64,000 bases of DNA, taken from positions 4,650,001-4,714,000 of the forward strand of contig NC_020126.1 of NCBI RefSeq assembly GCF_000331735.1, given 5' to 3'. Each line of letters begins with the position of its first letter. Position 1 is the stretch's first letter. Under the pieces are notes generated by a model. That model saw only the letters and a program-made list of their open reading frames with translations, did no database searches and had not been told where the DNA came from. Source of the stretch: Myxococcus stipitatus DSM 14675 (GTDB lineage: Bacteria; Myxococcota; Myxococcia; Myxococcales; Myxococcaceae). A program made the translations under genes and the position numbers. Below, one piece after another: positions 1-10,526 of this stretch.

Positions 1-63
1 CCGGATGGACGACGGCCATTCGGGTCCGGCAGCATCCCCCGTCTCTCTGTCCCCCGGAGCCTC

Positions 64-2217
64 ATGAGCCCCAAGAAGTTCCTTGCCCAGCGCGCCTGGG
101 CCACCCATGCCCTTGGCACCCTGCTGCTGACGGGCTGTGCCAGCTCGCCGCAGCCCGCGCCCACCGCCGTGACCACTCCCGCCGCGGAGGTCACTCCGGC
201 GGCCGAAGCGGCTCCCGCGAAGTGGTCTGTTCCCGTCGCGGAGTCCCTGTCTTCGGAGGCCGTCCGTGCGCTGGGCGTCGAGCTGAAGAACCTGGATGCC
301 TCGGTCCGGCCGCAGGACGACTTCTACCAGTTCGTCAACGGGACCTGGCTGAAGACCACGCCCATCCCCGCGGACCGCGCGCGCTATGGCACGTTCATCG
401 AGCTCGCCGACAAGGCCGAGCTGGCGATGCGCACCATCATCGAGGAGGCCGCCGCCGCGAAGGACCGCAAGGCTGGCACCACGCCGCAGAAGGTGGGCGA
501 CCTCTACAACAGCTTCATGGACACCCAGCGCATCGAGTCGCTGGGCCTCAAGCCCATCGCCGGTGAGCTGTCGCGGGTGCGGAAGCTGAAGAGCAAGGAC
601 CAGCTCCCGGAGCTGTTCGCGGAGCTCCAGCGCGACGGCGTCCAGACGCCCTTCGGCATGTTCGTGGGCCAGGACCAGAAGCAGGCCACGCGCTACATCG
701 CGTATGTCACCCAGGGCGGCCTGGGCCTGCCGGACAAGGACTACTACTCCAAGCAGGAGCCCAAGTTCGTCGAGATCCGCGCCGCGTACGTCGCGTACAT
801 CGAGAAGCTCCTCACGCTGGCGGGGGAGAAGGACGCGAAGAAGGCCGCGCAGGACATCCTCGCGTTCGAGACGGCGCTGGCCGACAAGAGCTGGACCCGG
901 GTGAAGAGCCGGGACCGCGAGGCCACGTACAACCTCAAGAGCATCCAGGAGCTGGAGGCGCTGACCAAGGGCTTCGCGTGGGCGCGCTTCTTCAAGGCCG
1001 CGGGCGCCGAGTCGACGCCCGCCGTCATCGTGCGTCAGCCCGACTTCTTCGAGTCGCTGGCGGGGCTCATCGACACCACGCCGGTGCCGGTGCTCAAGCA
1101 GTACCTGGCGTTCAAGGTCGTCTCCGCCCGCGCGCCGCTCCTGTCGAGCCCGTTCGAGCAGGCCTCGTTCGAGTTCAACGGCAAGACGCTGCAGGGCCTC
1201 CAGGAGAACCGTCCGCGCTGGAAGCGCGGCGTGGCCTCCGTGGACGAGGCGCTGGGTGAGGCCGTGGGGCAGCTCTACGTGGAGCGGCACTTCAGCCCCG
1301 CGTCGAAGGAGCGCATGAAGGAGCTCGTCAGCAACCTGCGCGAGGCCTTCCGCGTGGGCATCGACGGGCTGCCCTGGATGAGCGCGACGACCAAGGCGCA
1401 GGCGCAGGACAAGCTCGCCAAGTTCAACGTGAAGATCGGCTACCCGGACAAGTGGCGGGACTACTCGAAGCTGCAGATTGTCGCCACGGACCTGGTCGGC
1501 AACATGCGCCGCAGCGACGCCTTCGAGTTCCAGCGCATGGTGGGCAAGCTGGGCAAGCCCATCGACCGTGAAGAGTGGGGCATGACGCCGCAGATGGTGA
1601 ATGCCTACTACAGCTCCACGATGAACGAGATTGTCTTCCCGGCCGCCATCCTCCAGCCGCCGTTCTTCAACCCGGACGCGGACGACGCGACGAACTACGG
1701 CGCCATCGGCGGCGTCATCGGCCACGAGATCAGCCACGGCTTCGACGACCAGGGCAGCCGCTCCGACGGCGACGGCAACCTGCGCAACTGGTGGACGGAC
1801 GAGGACAAGAAGGGCTTCGAGAGCCGCACTTCCGTGCTGGTGGCGCAGTACTCGGGCTTCAGCCCGCTGGAGTCGATGAAGGTCAACGGCGAGCTGACGC
1901 TGGGTGAGAACATCGGCGACCTGAGTGGCCTCACCGTGGCCTACCAGGCCTACAACCTGTCGCTGAAGGGCCAGCCGTCGCCCTCCATCGCGGGCTTCAC
2001 GGGCGCGCAGCGCTTCTTCCTCGGCTGGGGGCAGATCTGGCGCGGCCTGTACCGCGACGACACGATGCGCCAGTTGCTGCTCACCGACAGCCACTCGCCG
2101 CCGATGTACCGGGTGAATGGTGTGGTGCGGAACATGCCGGAGTTCTACGAGGCGTTCGGCGTGAAGCAGGGCGACGCGGGCTGGCTGCCGCCCGAGCAGC
2201 GCGTGAAGATCTGGTAG
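64..2217 (+). CDS. M13 family (neprilysin/PepO-like) zinc metallopeptidase, lipoprotein
   Basis: This 717-residue protein starts with a lipoprotein signal peptide whose lipobox LTGC puts the lipidated cysteine near residue 25, so it should be an envelope-anchored peptidase cutting short peptides. The zinc site is complete: HEISH at about 554-558 and the downstream E-N-I-G-D at about 615-619 supply the two histidines, the third ligand glutamate and the supporting aspartate. The substrate-binding VNAYY motif lies upstream of the zinc site. The length fits the M13 family (about 650-750). A low-complexity Ala/Pro stretch at about 28-55 links the lipid anchor to the catalytic body. The gene appears monocistronic and is followed by two strong hairpins. 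The family call is firm; the natural substrate is unknown. Confidence 0.95.
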   Translation: MSPKKFLAQRAWATHALGTLLLTGCASSPQPAPTAVTTPAAEVTPAAEAAPAKWSVPVAESLSSEAVRALGVELKNLDASVRPQDDFYQFVNGTWLKTTPIPADRARYGTFIELADKAELAMRTIIEEAAAAKDRKAGTTPQKVGDLYNSFMDTQRIESLGLKPIAGELSRVRKLKSKDQLPELFAELQRDGVQTPFGMFVGQDQKQATRYIAYVTQGGLGLPDKDYYSKQEPKFVEIRAAYVAYIEKLLTLAGEKDAKKAAQDILAFETALADKSWTRVKSRDREATYNLKSIQELEALTKGFAWARFFKAAGAESTPAVIVRQPDFFESLAGLIDTTPVPVLKQYLAFKVVSARAPLLSSPFEQASFEFNGKTLQGLQENRPRWKRGVASVDEALGEAVGQLYVERHFSPASKERMKELVSNLREAFRVGIDGLPWMSATTKAQAQDKLAKFNVKIGYPDKWRDYSKLQIVATDLVGNMRRSDAFEFQRMVGKLGKPIDREEWGMTPQMVNAYYSSTMNEIVFPAAILQPPFFNPDADDATNYGAIGGVIGHEISHGFDDQGSRSDGDGNLRNWWTDEDKKGFESRTSVLVAQYSGFSPLESMKVNGELTLGENIGDLSGLTVAYQAYNLSLKGQPSPSIAGFTGAQRFFLGWGQIWRGLYRDDTMRQLLLTDSHSPPMYRVNGVVRNMPEFYEAFGVKQGDAGWLPPEQRVKIW

Positions 2218-2226
2218 TCGTCAGAT

Positions 2227-2285
2227 GCTCCCCACCGTCCGAGTCGGGCGGTGGGGGCTTCCAGGGCCCCTCGGCGAGGGGCCCT
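2227..2285 (+). terminator. Two tandem hairpins after the M13 peptidase gene
   Basis: The first inverted repeat (2227-2258) has long arms with two mismatches. The second is a perfect 10-bp stem, AGGGCCCCTC (2263-2272) and its complement (2276-2285), with a GGC loop. Neither has a run of T, so termination by hairpin alone is an inference from their position directly after a stop codon. Confidence 0.55.
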
Positions 2286-2350
2286 CGAGGCCGGGTGGAC
2301 AGCGCCCTTGGGATGTTTACGCTGGTGCGTCCCTCACCGAGGTCGCTCGC

Positions 2351-2575
2351 GTGAACCCCATCTTGCTTCGCGTCGTCTGTGGTCTGCTGTTCACCGCGCT
2401 GGTGTTGGGGGTCGTCGTGCATCCCCCCGACAACCTCACGCAAGGGCTGGGGATGTTGCTCCCCGCGAGCATGTTCCTGGGTGTGGCCCTGAAGGGCCCC
2501 CGGAGAAGCCTCATCCCGAAGAAGAAGAAGGGCCCCCCGCCCGTCGCCGCGCAGGACGTGTTCCCGCCGACCTGA
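2351..2575 (+). CDS. Small membrane protein, 74 aa, GTG start
   Basis: This small protein is of unknown function. The frame is open further upstream, but that extension would run through the two terminator-like hairpins, so I chose the GTG at 2351. From there the product has two hydrophobic segments (about 4-20 and 30-45) separated by a short loop, then a basic tail with a KKKKG cluster, as expected of a small inner-membrane protein with a cytoplasmic C-terminus. It converges with the fumarase gene 40 bp away. A GGGCGA/TCGCCC hairpin (2576-2595) starts right after its stop and could serve both genes. The reality of the gene rests on the membrane pattern and codon use only. Confidence 0.5.
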   Translation: MNPILLRVVCGLLFTALVLGVVVHPPDNLTQGLGMLLPASMFLGVALKGPRRSLIPKKKKGPPPVAAQDVFPPT

Positions 2576-2615
2576 GGGCGAAGGACCTCTCGCCCCCAGG
2601 GGACCGCGGTGGTGG

Positions 2616-4247
<1,632 letters not shown>

Positions 4248-4440
4248 CGCGTGGCCTCTACGGGGGAGTCTTCGGGGGCAGGAGTAGCGCCCCTGGGGCC
4301 GGGATGGGAGCCAAAAACGTGGCGGGGGGCCTGGACCCGGGGTGAGGAGGGGCTCGGCCTCGGGGAGGGGGAGGGGGGCTGACGGTCGGCTGGTGGTCAG
4401 CCCGCCCGGTCGACAACTCGCGATGTGGCCCGGTTGTGCG

Positions 4441-5811
4441 ATGCTGTGGCCCCCCGTGGCTTCCTCCTCCGTACAGGCTCTGTGGCTGGCTCTCCTGGCG
4501 CTCTCGAGCGGCGCCACGGCACTCGCGGCTGAACCCTCCACCGTCGAACAGCGGGCCCGCGAGGACCTGGACCGGCAGCTCCAGGCCCTGGTCAAGACGC
4601 CTCCCCCGGAGGTCGTCATCACGTACGAGGGCCTTCCGGGCGCGGGCACGTCGCGCGCCTACAAGCTGCTGGAAGTGGACTTCCTCCTCAACGGCCAGCC
4701 GCTCGCGGTGCCAGGGTTGGATGTCCTGAGCGGGCCGGGCGTCCACCGTCTGGCGGCGCTCAAGGTGGACGAGGGCTCCTACACGCTCGTCTCCCGCGTC
4801 ACCTACACCAACGACGCCTGGAACCTGTTCAGCGAGGAGAGTGGCTTCCTCTGGAAGATGACGGCCTCCGTCACGTTCCAGGCGCAGAAGGGCCTGCGGA
4901 TGCGGGTGCGCGTGCTGCCCGCCATCAACCCGACGGCGCCCGACCCTCGGCTCAAGCTGAAGCTGTCGCACGATGTATCGGCGGAGATGACCGCGCCGCT
5001 CGCGGACGCGACGCTGCTGGCGGAGACGACGGACGCGGGCTCGGCGCCCGTGGCGAAGGTGACGCCTCCGCCCGTGACGCCGCCGCCTGTCACGCCGCCC
5101 CCCGTGACGCCTCCACCCGTCGCCGTGACACCGCCGGTGGCGGCGGGGCGCGATGCGCCGGAGCAGGGGCCGGTGGCTCCGGGCCGACTGTCGCTGCGAG
5201 TGCTCGTGGGGAAGAAGCCCGTGGCCGCCACGGCGTTCGTCCGAGGCAAGGGCGCGCCTCAGCGCGTGCTGCTGGAGAAGGGCGCGCGCGGCCCGTCGCA
5301 GGTGATGGTGCCACCGGGTGAGTACACGGTGGATGTGATGGCGAAGGGATTCCTCGCGCAGACGCGGCAGGTGAAGGTCACGCGCGAGAAGGAGTCCTCG
5401 GTGTCCTTCGTGCTGGCGAAGGCGCCGGCGAAGAAGGCGCAGCAGGCGCAGGTGAAGAACGAGCGCGTGGAGTTGCCCAAGCTGCCGCGCTTCGCGGAGA
5501 AGCAGGCCGCGCCTCGCAAGGGCTCCACCACGGCGATGGCTCTGCTGGTGGACATGCTGGTCCGCGACGAGTCCCTGCGGCTGAAGCTGGAGGGCCACAC
5601 GGACAATCGCGAGGTGCCTGCGTCCGCGCGTCAGTCCCTCTCCGAGGCGCGAGCCCGGGCGGTGGCGGACGTGCTGGTCCGCGCCGGACTGAGCCCCTCG
5701 CGCATCGAGTCCGCGGGGCTGGGCGACACGCGGCCCAAGGCGCCGAACCTGATTCCTCGCGGGCGGGAGCTGAACCGCCGCGTGGACATCGTGCTCGTGC
5801 GCGGCAAGTAG
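4441..5811 (+). CDS. Secreted OmpA C-terminal-domain protein with PEGA-like domain
   Basis: A signal peptide (about 1-30, ending at ALAA/EPS) leads into an unrecognised N-terminal domain (about 35-200), a TPPPV-repeat linker (about 205-235) and a PEGA/carboxypeptidase-regulatory-like beta domain (about 245-320). The C-terminal OmpA-like domain contains [12 protein letters not shown] and the ELNRRVDI motif that holds peptidoglycan. The protein is probably periplasmic or outer-membrane associated and tethered to the cell wall. Two in-frame starts, 4423 and 4441, both lack a clear ribosome site; 4441 gives the better signal peptide. The N-terminal domain is not assigned. The OmpA-fold call is secure, the cellular role is not. 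Confidence 0.85.
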   Translation: MLWPPVASSSVQALWLALLALSSGATALAAEPSTVEQRAREDLDRQLQALVKTPPPEVVITYEGLPGAGTSRAYKLLEVDFLLNGQPLAVPGLDVLSGPGVHRLAALKVDEGSYTLVSRVTYTNDAWNLFSEESGFLWKMTASVTFQAQKGLRMRVRVLPAINPTAPDPRLKLKLSHDVSAEMTAPLADATLLAETTDAGSAPVAKVTPPPVTPPPVTPPPVTPPPVAVTPPVAAGRDAPEQGPVAPGRLSLRVLVGKKPVAATAFVRGKGAPQRVLLEKGARGPSQVMVPPGEYTVDVMAKGFLAQTRQVKVTREKESSVSFVLAKAPAKKAQQAQVKNERVELPKLPRFAEKQAAPRKGSTTAMALLVDMLVRDESLRLKLEGHTDNREVPASARQSLSEARARAVADVLVRAGLSPSRIESAGLGDTRPKAPNLIPRGRELNRRVDIVLVRGK

Positions 5812-5819
5812 CGCGGGCG

Positions 5820-6581
5820 TCAGCGGCCCGCGCGCCCGGCCTTCGCCGCGGGCTTCACTTCATAGGCCCCCGTCCTGGCGTTGATGGACGTGCGCGGCAA
5901 CCGGGGGCTCTCCTCGAAGAGGGTGTACGCGGGCTGGAGGCTCTTCCACAGGGCCAGCCGCTGCGCGTCCGTGCCTGCCTCCTTCTCCAGGGCCGCCATG
6001 CCGGCCGCGTCGAGTCGGCGCGGGAAGATGTGGATGGGGGCATCCCGCTTCGTCCGGGCGCGCGTGTCCAGGGCCATCAGGTACAGCTCCTCGATGGGGC
6101 CATCCTGGATGGCGATGCAGCCGATGCTCACACAGTCGCCGTGGACGAAGATGTCGCCGCCCAGCGGGACACCGGGCTTCTGGTGGCGCCTGTCCGCCGC
6201 GTTGGGATAGCTGACGCGAATGGAGAGGTGGTAGTTGCTCCACGGGTTGAAGAGGTCGAGGGTGTAGAAGCCCTCGGGCACCTGGAGGTCGCCCTGGCGG
6301 CGCTTGGGGCCCAGCTCCCCCGACGCGGCGCAGAACGGGTAGGTGCGCACCTTCACCAGCGGCCCGTCCTTGGGGCCGGCCCAGACCTCCAGCTCCCGCT
6401 CGTGCTTGAAGGCCCGGACGTAGAGCTGCTCCGTGGGCCATGGTGTCCCGGCGGCGGCGAAGAGCGCGGTGACGTCCTTCATCCGCTGCTTGCGCGCGGT
6501 CGCGACGCGGTCCTCCGCGTGGGCGCTCAGGGCGAGCAGGGCTCCAAGGACAGCGGCGACTCGGGTCAGGGAGAATGTCAT
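5820..6581 (-). CDS. L,D-transpeptidase (YkuD/ErfK family), secreted
   Basis: The 253-residue product has a cleavable signal peptide (MTFSLTRVAAVLGALLALSAHA) and a YkuD catalytic domain. The signature HG-(n)-S-I-G-C-I (IFVHGDCVSIGCIAI) contains the catalytic cysteine and its partner histidine. Such enzymes form 3-3 peptidoglycan cross-links or attach proteins to the wall in the periplasm. The frame is open to 6782, but the upstream part has no secretion signal, so I take the ATG at 6581. It is tail-to-tail with the OmpA-domain gene only 8 bp away. Some relatives are amidase-like effectors; the enzyme class is clear, the exact bond is not. Confidence 0.9.
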   Translation of the reverse strand: MTFSLTRVAAVLGALLALSAHAEDRVATARKQRMKDVTALFAAAGTPWPTEQLYVRAFKHERELEVWAGPKDGPLVKVRTYPFCAASGELGPKRRQGDLQVPEGFYTLDLFNPWSNYHLSIRVSYPNAADRRHQKPGVPLGGDIFVHGDCVSIGCIAIQDGPIEELYLMALDTRARTKRDAPIHIFPRRLDAAGMAALEKEAGTDAQRLALWKSLQPAYTLFEESPRLPRTSINARTGAYEVKPAAKAGRAGR

Positions 6582-6607
6582 GGCGGGCTTGGACACGTGG
6601 GGGTCGC

Positions 6608-7645
6608 TCACCGTTCCACGGGCCCGGTGGAAGGGGCGTGACGCTCCCGGCGCAGGGGGCGCCAGCGGTAGGCGCACTCCGTCAGGTGCAGCACCGAGTC
6701 CAGCCGCGCACCGGGGGCGAGCGGGCCCTCCTCGAAGTATTCGCAGTACAGCTCCACGGGCGTGCAGAAGCGGGCGTTCCACGGCTCGCGGTCGATGGTG
6801 AGCACGTAGACGAAGTCACCCGAGACGCCGAGCGCGTCGTAGCACTCCACCAGCGGCTCGTGCAGGTCGTGGAGCCCCGTCCACACGCTGCCGAGGGGCG
6901 GCTGCGTCCGCGGCTTCGTGTCGAACATCGCGACCAGCTTGCCTCCGGGAAACGCCGCCTCCGGGTCCACGGCGACGGTGAGCAGGTCTCCCTCGCGCGC
7001 CATCACCATGTTCGCCTCGCCGAAGGCGTGGAAGCGGAACTCGTCCAGCGCGTTGCCCACGTGGCGCATCACCGGGTCATTCGTCTCGCTGCGCACGAAG
7101 TAGCCGCCGCGCCGCCAGTCCCCTTGGGCGTTGCGGTAGCGCACCGCCGCGCGATAGCTGGCCTGGTAGAAGCACACCCCCAACAAGGGCGAGACACCCT
7201 GGGGCCGCATGTCGCGCAGCGACGACATCAGCACCTGGACCCAGGCGGTGCCTCGGTGGATTTCGGGCACCAGCGGAGCGGGGAGCAGCCGCGCGAGCCG
7301 GTCCGCATCCACCGCGTAGTTGATGGACACCGCCTCCACCCAATGTGTCTGCACTTGCGTCAGCCAGGGAATGGAGGGGCACTCATCCATGCCAGGCGAG
7401 CTGGGGCTCGGGTCCTGGCTTTGTTCGAGCAAGCGTGCGGCCTCGCGCAGGGCCTCATGGCCTGGCGGCGTGGGGACCCAGCGGCGCTGCTGTTCGCGCA
7501 CGAGGCCCGCGCTTCGGAGTGCTTGCAACGCCAACATCGGGTCGGTGACACCCGCCCGCGCGAGCCGCGCATGGAGCTCACGCGCCTCCAGGCCGAGCGG
7601 CTCGGTCGCCAGCGCCACCAGGGCCGCGAGGGCTTCGGGTGTCAT
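6608..7645 (-). CDS. Winged-helix domain fused to a DUF2071 domain
   Basis: The 345-residue protein has an N-terminal winged-helix-like domain (about 1-80: EARELHARLARAGV..LQALRSAGLV..) joined to a DUF2071 (YqjF-like, acetoacetate-decarboxylase fold) domain (about 90-335). The DUF2071 part shows the family's opening WVEAVSINYAVDADRLARLLP and the GGYFVRSETNDP segment. No enzymatic activity is established for DUF2071. The start codon overlaps the stop of the upstream membrane-protein gene as ATGA, so the two are translationally coupled. The helix-turn-helix part suggests a ligand-responsive regulator, by inference only; most DUF2071 proteins that I know lack such a domain. Confidence 0.75.
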   Translation of the reverse strand: MTPEALAALVALATEPLGLEARELHARLARAGVTDPMLALQALRSAGLVREQQRRWVPTPPGHEALREAARLLEQSQDPSPSSPGMDECPSIPWLTQVQTHWVEAVSINYAVDADRLARLLPAPLVPEIHRGTAWVQVLMSSLRDMRPQGVSPLLGVCFYQASYRAAVRYRNAQGDWRRGGYFVRSETNDPVMRHVGNALDEFRFHAFGEANMVMAREGDLLTVAVDPEAAFPGGKLVAMFDTKPRTQPPLGSVWTGLHDLHEPLVECYDALGVSGDFVYVLTIDREPWNARFCTPVELYCEYFEEGPLAPGARLDSVLHLTECAYRWRPLRRERHAPSTGPVER

Positions 7646-8256
7646 ACCAGCCGAGCCACGGGCGCCTGGGCCGCGAGCCGCTTGCGCCGTGCGCGATGGA
7701 GCATCAACCCACCGCCGAACTGGACCGCGAACCAGAGCGCGCCCAGCAGGTTGAAGGCCTGGTCCGGCACGAAAGGCATCACCAGGGCCACCGCGGCGAA
7801 GAACGCGGCCACCGAGAACCAGATGCGGCCCATGAGCGCGCCCATCATCGAGAAGGCCGTGGCGAACAGCACGCAGGCCACCGACGGCATGAACAGCCGG
7901 TCCAGGCCCAGCAGCCAGTTGATGAGCGCCACGCAGACCATGCCGCCGATGAAGGTGGTCCAGATGGCCCAGATCTGCCGCTCGACGAAGGAGCGCGCGC
8001 CCGCCGTCTGGCCTCGCTTGAGCACGAAGATGGAGGCGATGTTGAACGCCAGCACGATGCCCCAGAGGAGGACGTAAGCGTGTGGCGTGCGATGTGACTG
8101 GGACCAGAGCCACTGCGTGGCGACGAAGCCCGTGGCGTTGGTGAAGGCATGGAGCATCCAGATGGTGCCCCAGTTCTGCAGCGCCGAATCGTCACGCGCC
8201 TGCGTCACGACGCGGCGGATGAGCTCGAGTGCCTGGCTTGCTTCTTCGCGATTCAT
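7642..8256 (-). CDS. Six-TM-type integral membrane protein coupled to the DUF2071 gene
   Basis: This 204-residue protein of unknown function has a soluble N-terminal helix (about 1-30, MNREEASQALELIRRVV) followed by about five or six hydrophobic segments (about 38-60, 67-85, 100-120, 126-142, 147-165, 170-185) and a basic C-terminus. The layout resembles small myxobacterial membrane proteins encoded next to winged-helix regulators. It overlaps the next gene by 4 bp (ATGA). The start at 8256 was chosen because the upstream extension is arginine-rich and runs towards the divergent beta-helix gene. Confidence 0.75.
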   Translation of the reverse strand: MNREEASQALELIRRVVTQARDDSALQNWGTIWMLHAFTNATGFVATQWLWSQSHRTPHAYVLLWGIVLAFNIASIFVLKRGQTAGARSFVERQIWAIWTTFIGGMVCVALINWLLGLDRLFMPSVACVLFATAFSMMGALMGRIWFSVAAFFAAVALVMPFVPDQAFNLLGALWFAVQFGGGLMLHRARRKRLAAQAPVARLV

Positions 8257-8394
8257 CGTGACTTCGAGTCTACGCGAACTGCTTCCATCTGGCTGTACTC
8301 GAGTACCACCACGCTCGCGGAGCCTGGCTGTCTGGGATGGGACCTTCATGCAATGGTGAGAGTTTCGTCGAAGGTATTACTTGCCAGGGCACAT

Positions 8395-9660
8395 ATGAAA
8401 ACTCTGGCTTTGTCGGATGTGGTGTCTCGGTTCGCGCTGGTCGTTCCGTTGCTGGGCCTGTGTGCCTGCGGTGGTGAGCCGGCTTCGACGACTCTCGCGG
8501 ACGAGGAACTTGGAACTCCAACGCTTCACCTGGAGGCCGCCTCGGCCCCCTCCGAGGACACGGGCTCGCGTGGCACGCTCATCTCGGGCACCTTGTCGGG
8601 GACGCTGACGCTGACGGGCTCTCCCTACCTCATCAGCGGGGATGCGAACGGCGTGGTGACGGTTCCCAAGGGCCACGTGCTCAAGGTGATGCCGGGCGTC
8701 ATCCTCGACTTCAGGGGCCGTCCCGACGTGACGGAGGCCGACGTGGACCCCCACTCCCCCAGCAGCGTGATGAATCACCAGCGCGGGAGGGTGGAGATGC
8801 GCGTGTACGGCGGCATCCAGGTTCGCGGCACGGCGAGCCAGCCCGTCATCTTCACCTCCACGAATCCCTATGGCTGGTGGGGCATGAACTTCTTCGGGGC
8901 GGGCTCCGTGGGAGACGGGCATCCCTACTTCGAGTCCATGGTCTTCGAGAAGGTGCGCAAGAACGACTACAACGGCCCTCGGGGTTCGACGCGCGGCGCG
9001 CTGTGGGCGTACTACCTGGGGCCGGTGACCATCCTGAACTCGGTCTTCCGCAACAACGTCGCGTCGGCCAAGTGCGGTGCCCTGGACTTGATGTTCACGG
9101 TGGGCTCCAGGGTGGAGAACTCCACCTTCGAGTACAACGGGACGTTGGACATCGACCGGTTCGCGCAGGCCGGCTCGTACGCGATGACGGGCGGCGGTGC
9201 GATGTGCGTGACGCACGGACGCAACTCCGTGGTGCGCAACAACGTCTTCCGGGGCAATGGCCTGGAGGCGTTCAGCGGCTTCACCTGGAACAGGCTGGCG
9301 CGCAGGCCCTTGCTCGACTGGCCCAACGTGCAGGGGACGTATGACCTGGGCGGTGGCGGCGCGCTGCACTACTTCCAGCCGGACAACGACCTCATCGAGA
9401 ACAACCGCTTCGTAGGCAACTTCGTGACGCAGGGGCCCGCGGCGGCCATCTACGTGGAGCACATCGGGACTCGCGGCGTCCTCCTGCGCGGCAATCGCTT
9501 CGAGAACAATCAATCCGCGTCCGGGGGCGTGGTGGTGTGCAACCGGGGCAGCGGTGGGGTGAACCTGGTGCTGGCCGCCGACAACCTCTTCAGTGGGAAC
9601 AAGGTGAACGGAGGCATGGCCCCGCCGGTGTCGGGGGACTGCAGCGTGGCCGCCCAGTAG
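8395..9660 (+). CDS. Parallel beta-helix repeat lipoprotein
   Basis: The product (about 421 residues) has a signal peptide ending in an L-C-A-C lipobox, so it should be lipidated on the outer surface of the envelope. The body is a right-handed parallel beta-helix, seen in repeats such as NSVFRNNVAS, ENSTFEYNG, RNNVFRGNG, ENNRFVGNF and LRGNRFENN, the pectate-lyase-like or NosD-like pattern. No clear lyase catalytic residues could be placed, so binding or adhesion to polysaccharide is as likely as enzymatic cleavage. An alternative start at 8353 would lengthen the n-region of the signal. It is divergent from the membrane-protein/DUF2071 pair. Confidence 0.85.
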   Translation: MKTLALSDVVSRFALVVPLLGLCACGGEPASTTLADEELGTPTLHLEAASAPSEDTGSRGTLISGTLSGTLTLTGSPYLISGDANGVVTVPKGHVLKVMPGVILDFRGRPDVTEADVDPHSPSSVMNHQRGRVEMRVYGGIQVRGTASQPVIFTSTNPYGWWGMNFFGAGSVGDGHPYFESMVFEKVRKNDYNGPRGSTRGALWAYYLGPVTILNSVFRNNVASAKCGALDLMFTVGSRVENSTFEYNGTLDIDRFAQAGSYAMTGGGAMCVTHGRNSVVRNNVFRGNGLEAFSGFTWNRLARRPLLDWPNVQGTYDLGGGGALHYFQPDNDLIENNRFVGNFVTQGPAAAIYVEHIGTRGVLLRGNRFENNQSASGGVVVCNRGSGGVNLVLAADNLFSGNKVNGGMAPPVSGDCSVAAQ

Positions 9661-9686
9661 CCCGGGTCCCTCCCACCTCGCGTCGT

Positions 9687-9764
9687 GGTGCGTTGAATCA
9701 AAACGCACCCAGGCCGTCAGTCCTCGTGAACACATCAGCGCGCTTCGCGCTCACGAGGATTTTT
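9687..9764 (+). terminator. Two hairpins, the second a canonical intrinsic terminator with T5
   Basis: The first hairpin is GGTGCGTT (9687-9694) paired with AACGCACC (9702-9709). The second pairs TCCTCGTGA (9721-9729) with TCACGAGGA (9751-9759), has an inner GCGCG-CTT-CGCGC stem (9738-9750) and is followed at once by TTTTT (9760-9764). This is the clearest intrinsic terminator of the window. It ends only 5 bp before the ATG of the next gene, so it may act as a leader attenuator as well as ending the beta-helix transcript. Confidence 0.8.
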
Positions 9765-9769
9765 CCCAC

Positions 9770-10417
9770 ATGAACGTCATCTCTTCGGCCTTGGTCGCGG
9801 GACTTCTCCTGGCGGGAAGCGCCCAGGCGCAGCACCGGCATCCGCAGGGCGAGCGCGCGCAGGACCGGCGCGAGATTCGAGAGACCCGCCGTGAGCTCCG
9901 GGATGACCGCCACGACGTGGCGGAGCTCCGGGCCGTGCTCTCCCGCTTCGACAGTGCCTGGGCCCGCCGCGATGTCCGGGAGATGAGCGCGGTGGAGGAC
10001 CGCCTTCGCGAGCTGCTCCGAGCGGAGATGCGAGAGAGCCGCCGGGAGCTGTCGTCCGCGAACGCGGAGTCCCACCGCAGCCAGCGCGAGCTTCGCGCAG
10101 AGCAGTGGGAGGCGCGGGACGACGCGTCCTGGGGCCGCCGGCATCCGCGGCGCGAGGTGCGCGACGACCGCCGGGACGCGCGGGATGACCGGCGCGATGT
10201 GAGGGCGGAGGTGGCCTCGATTCGCACGCGCCAGGCCATCGCGCGCGAGCTCATGGAGCTGGACGGCCGCCGCAACGGGGGCGCGCTGCACCGCAAGCGG
10301 GACCTCATCCAGGAGCTCATCGAGCTGGCGGAGCGGGAGATCCACCAAGGCCGGCAGGAACTCAAGGAAGACCAGCGCGAGCTGCGCGAGGACCGCCGCG
10401 GCGGCTGGCGCGGCTGA
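9770..10417 (+). CDS. Secreted Arg/Asp/Glu-rich coiled-coil protein
   Basis: The function is unknown. A clear signal peptide (MNVISSALVAGLLLAGSAQAQ) is followed by about 190 residues that are almost entirely charged helix. Repeated RELRDD, RRDARDD and RRDVR units are spaced as in a long single helix or coiled coil. Similar low-complexity secreted proteins are common in myxobacteria. No Shine-Dalgarno site precedes the ATG: the five bases before it follow directly on the T-run of an intrinsic terminator. The codon frame is confirmed by the signal peptide. A periplasmic scaffold or a cation- or polyanion-binding protein are possible roles. Confidence 0.8.
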   Translation: MNVISSALVAGLLLAGSAQAQHRHPQGERAQDRREIRETRRELRDDRHDVAELRAVLSRFDSAWARRDVREMSAVEDRLRELLRAEMRESRRELSSANAESHRSQRELRAEQWEARDDASWGRRHPRREVRDDRRDARDDRRDVRAEVASIRTRQAIARELMELDGRRNGGALHRKRDLIQELIELAEREIHQGRQELKEDQRELREDRRGGWRG

Positions 10418-10526
10418 GCGGACGCCCGACGCGGGGAGTCGAGGTTCGCTCGCCGGGCGACACTTTCGTCGGGGAGCACGACATCCGTGCTTCCGAATGT
10501 CCGCGAGTCGTCATTGACTAGGGCGC

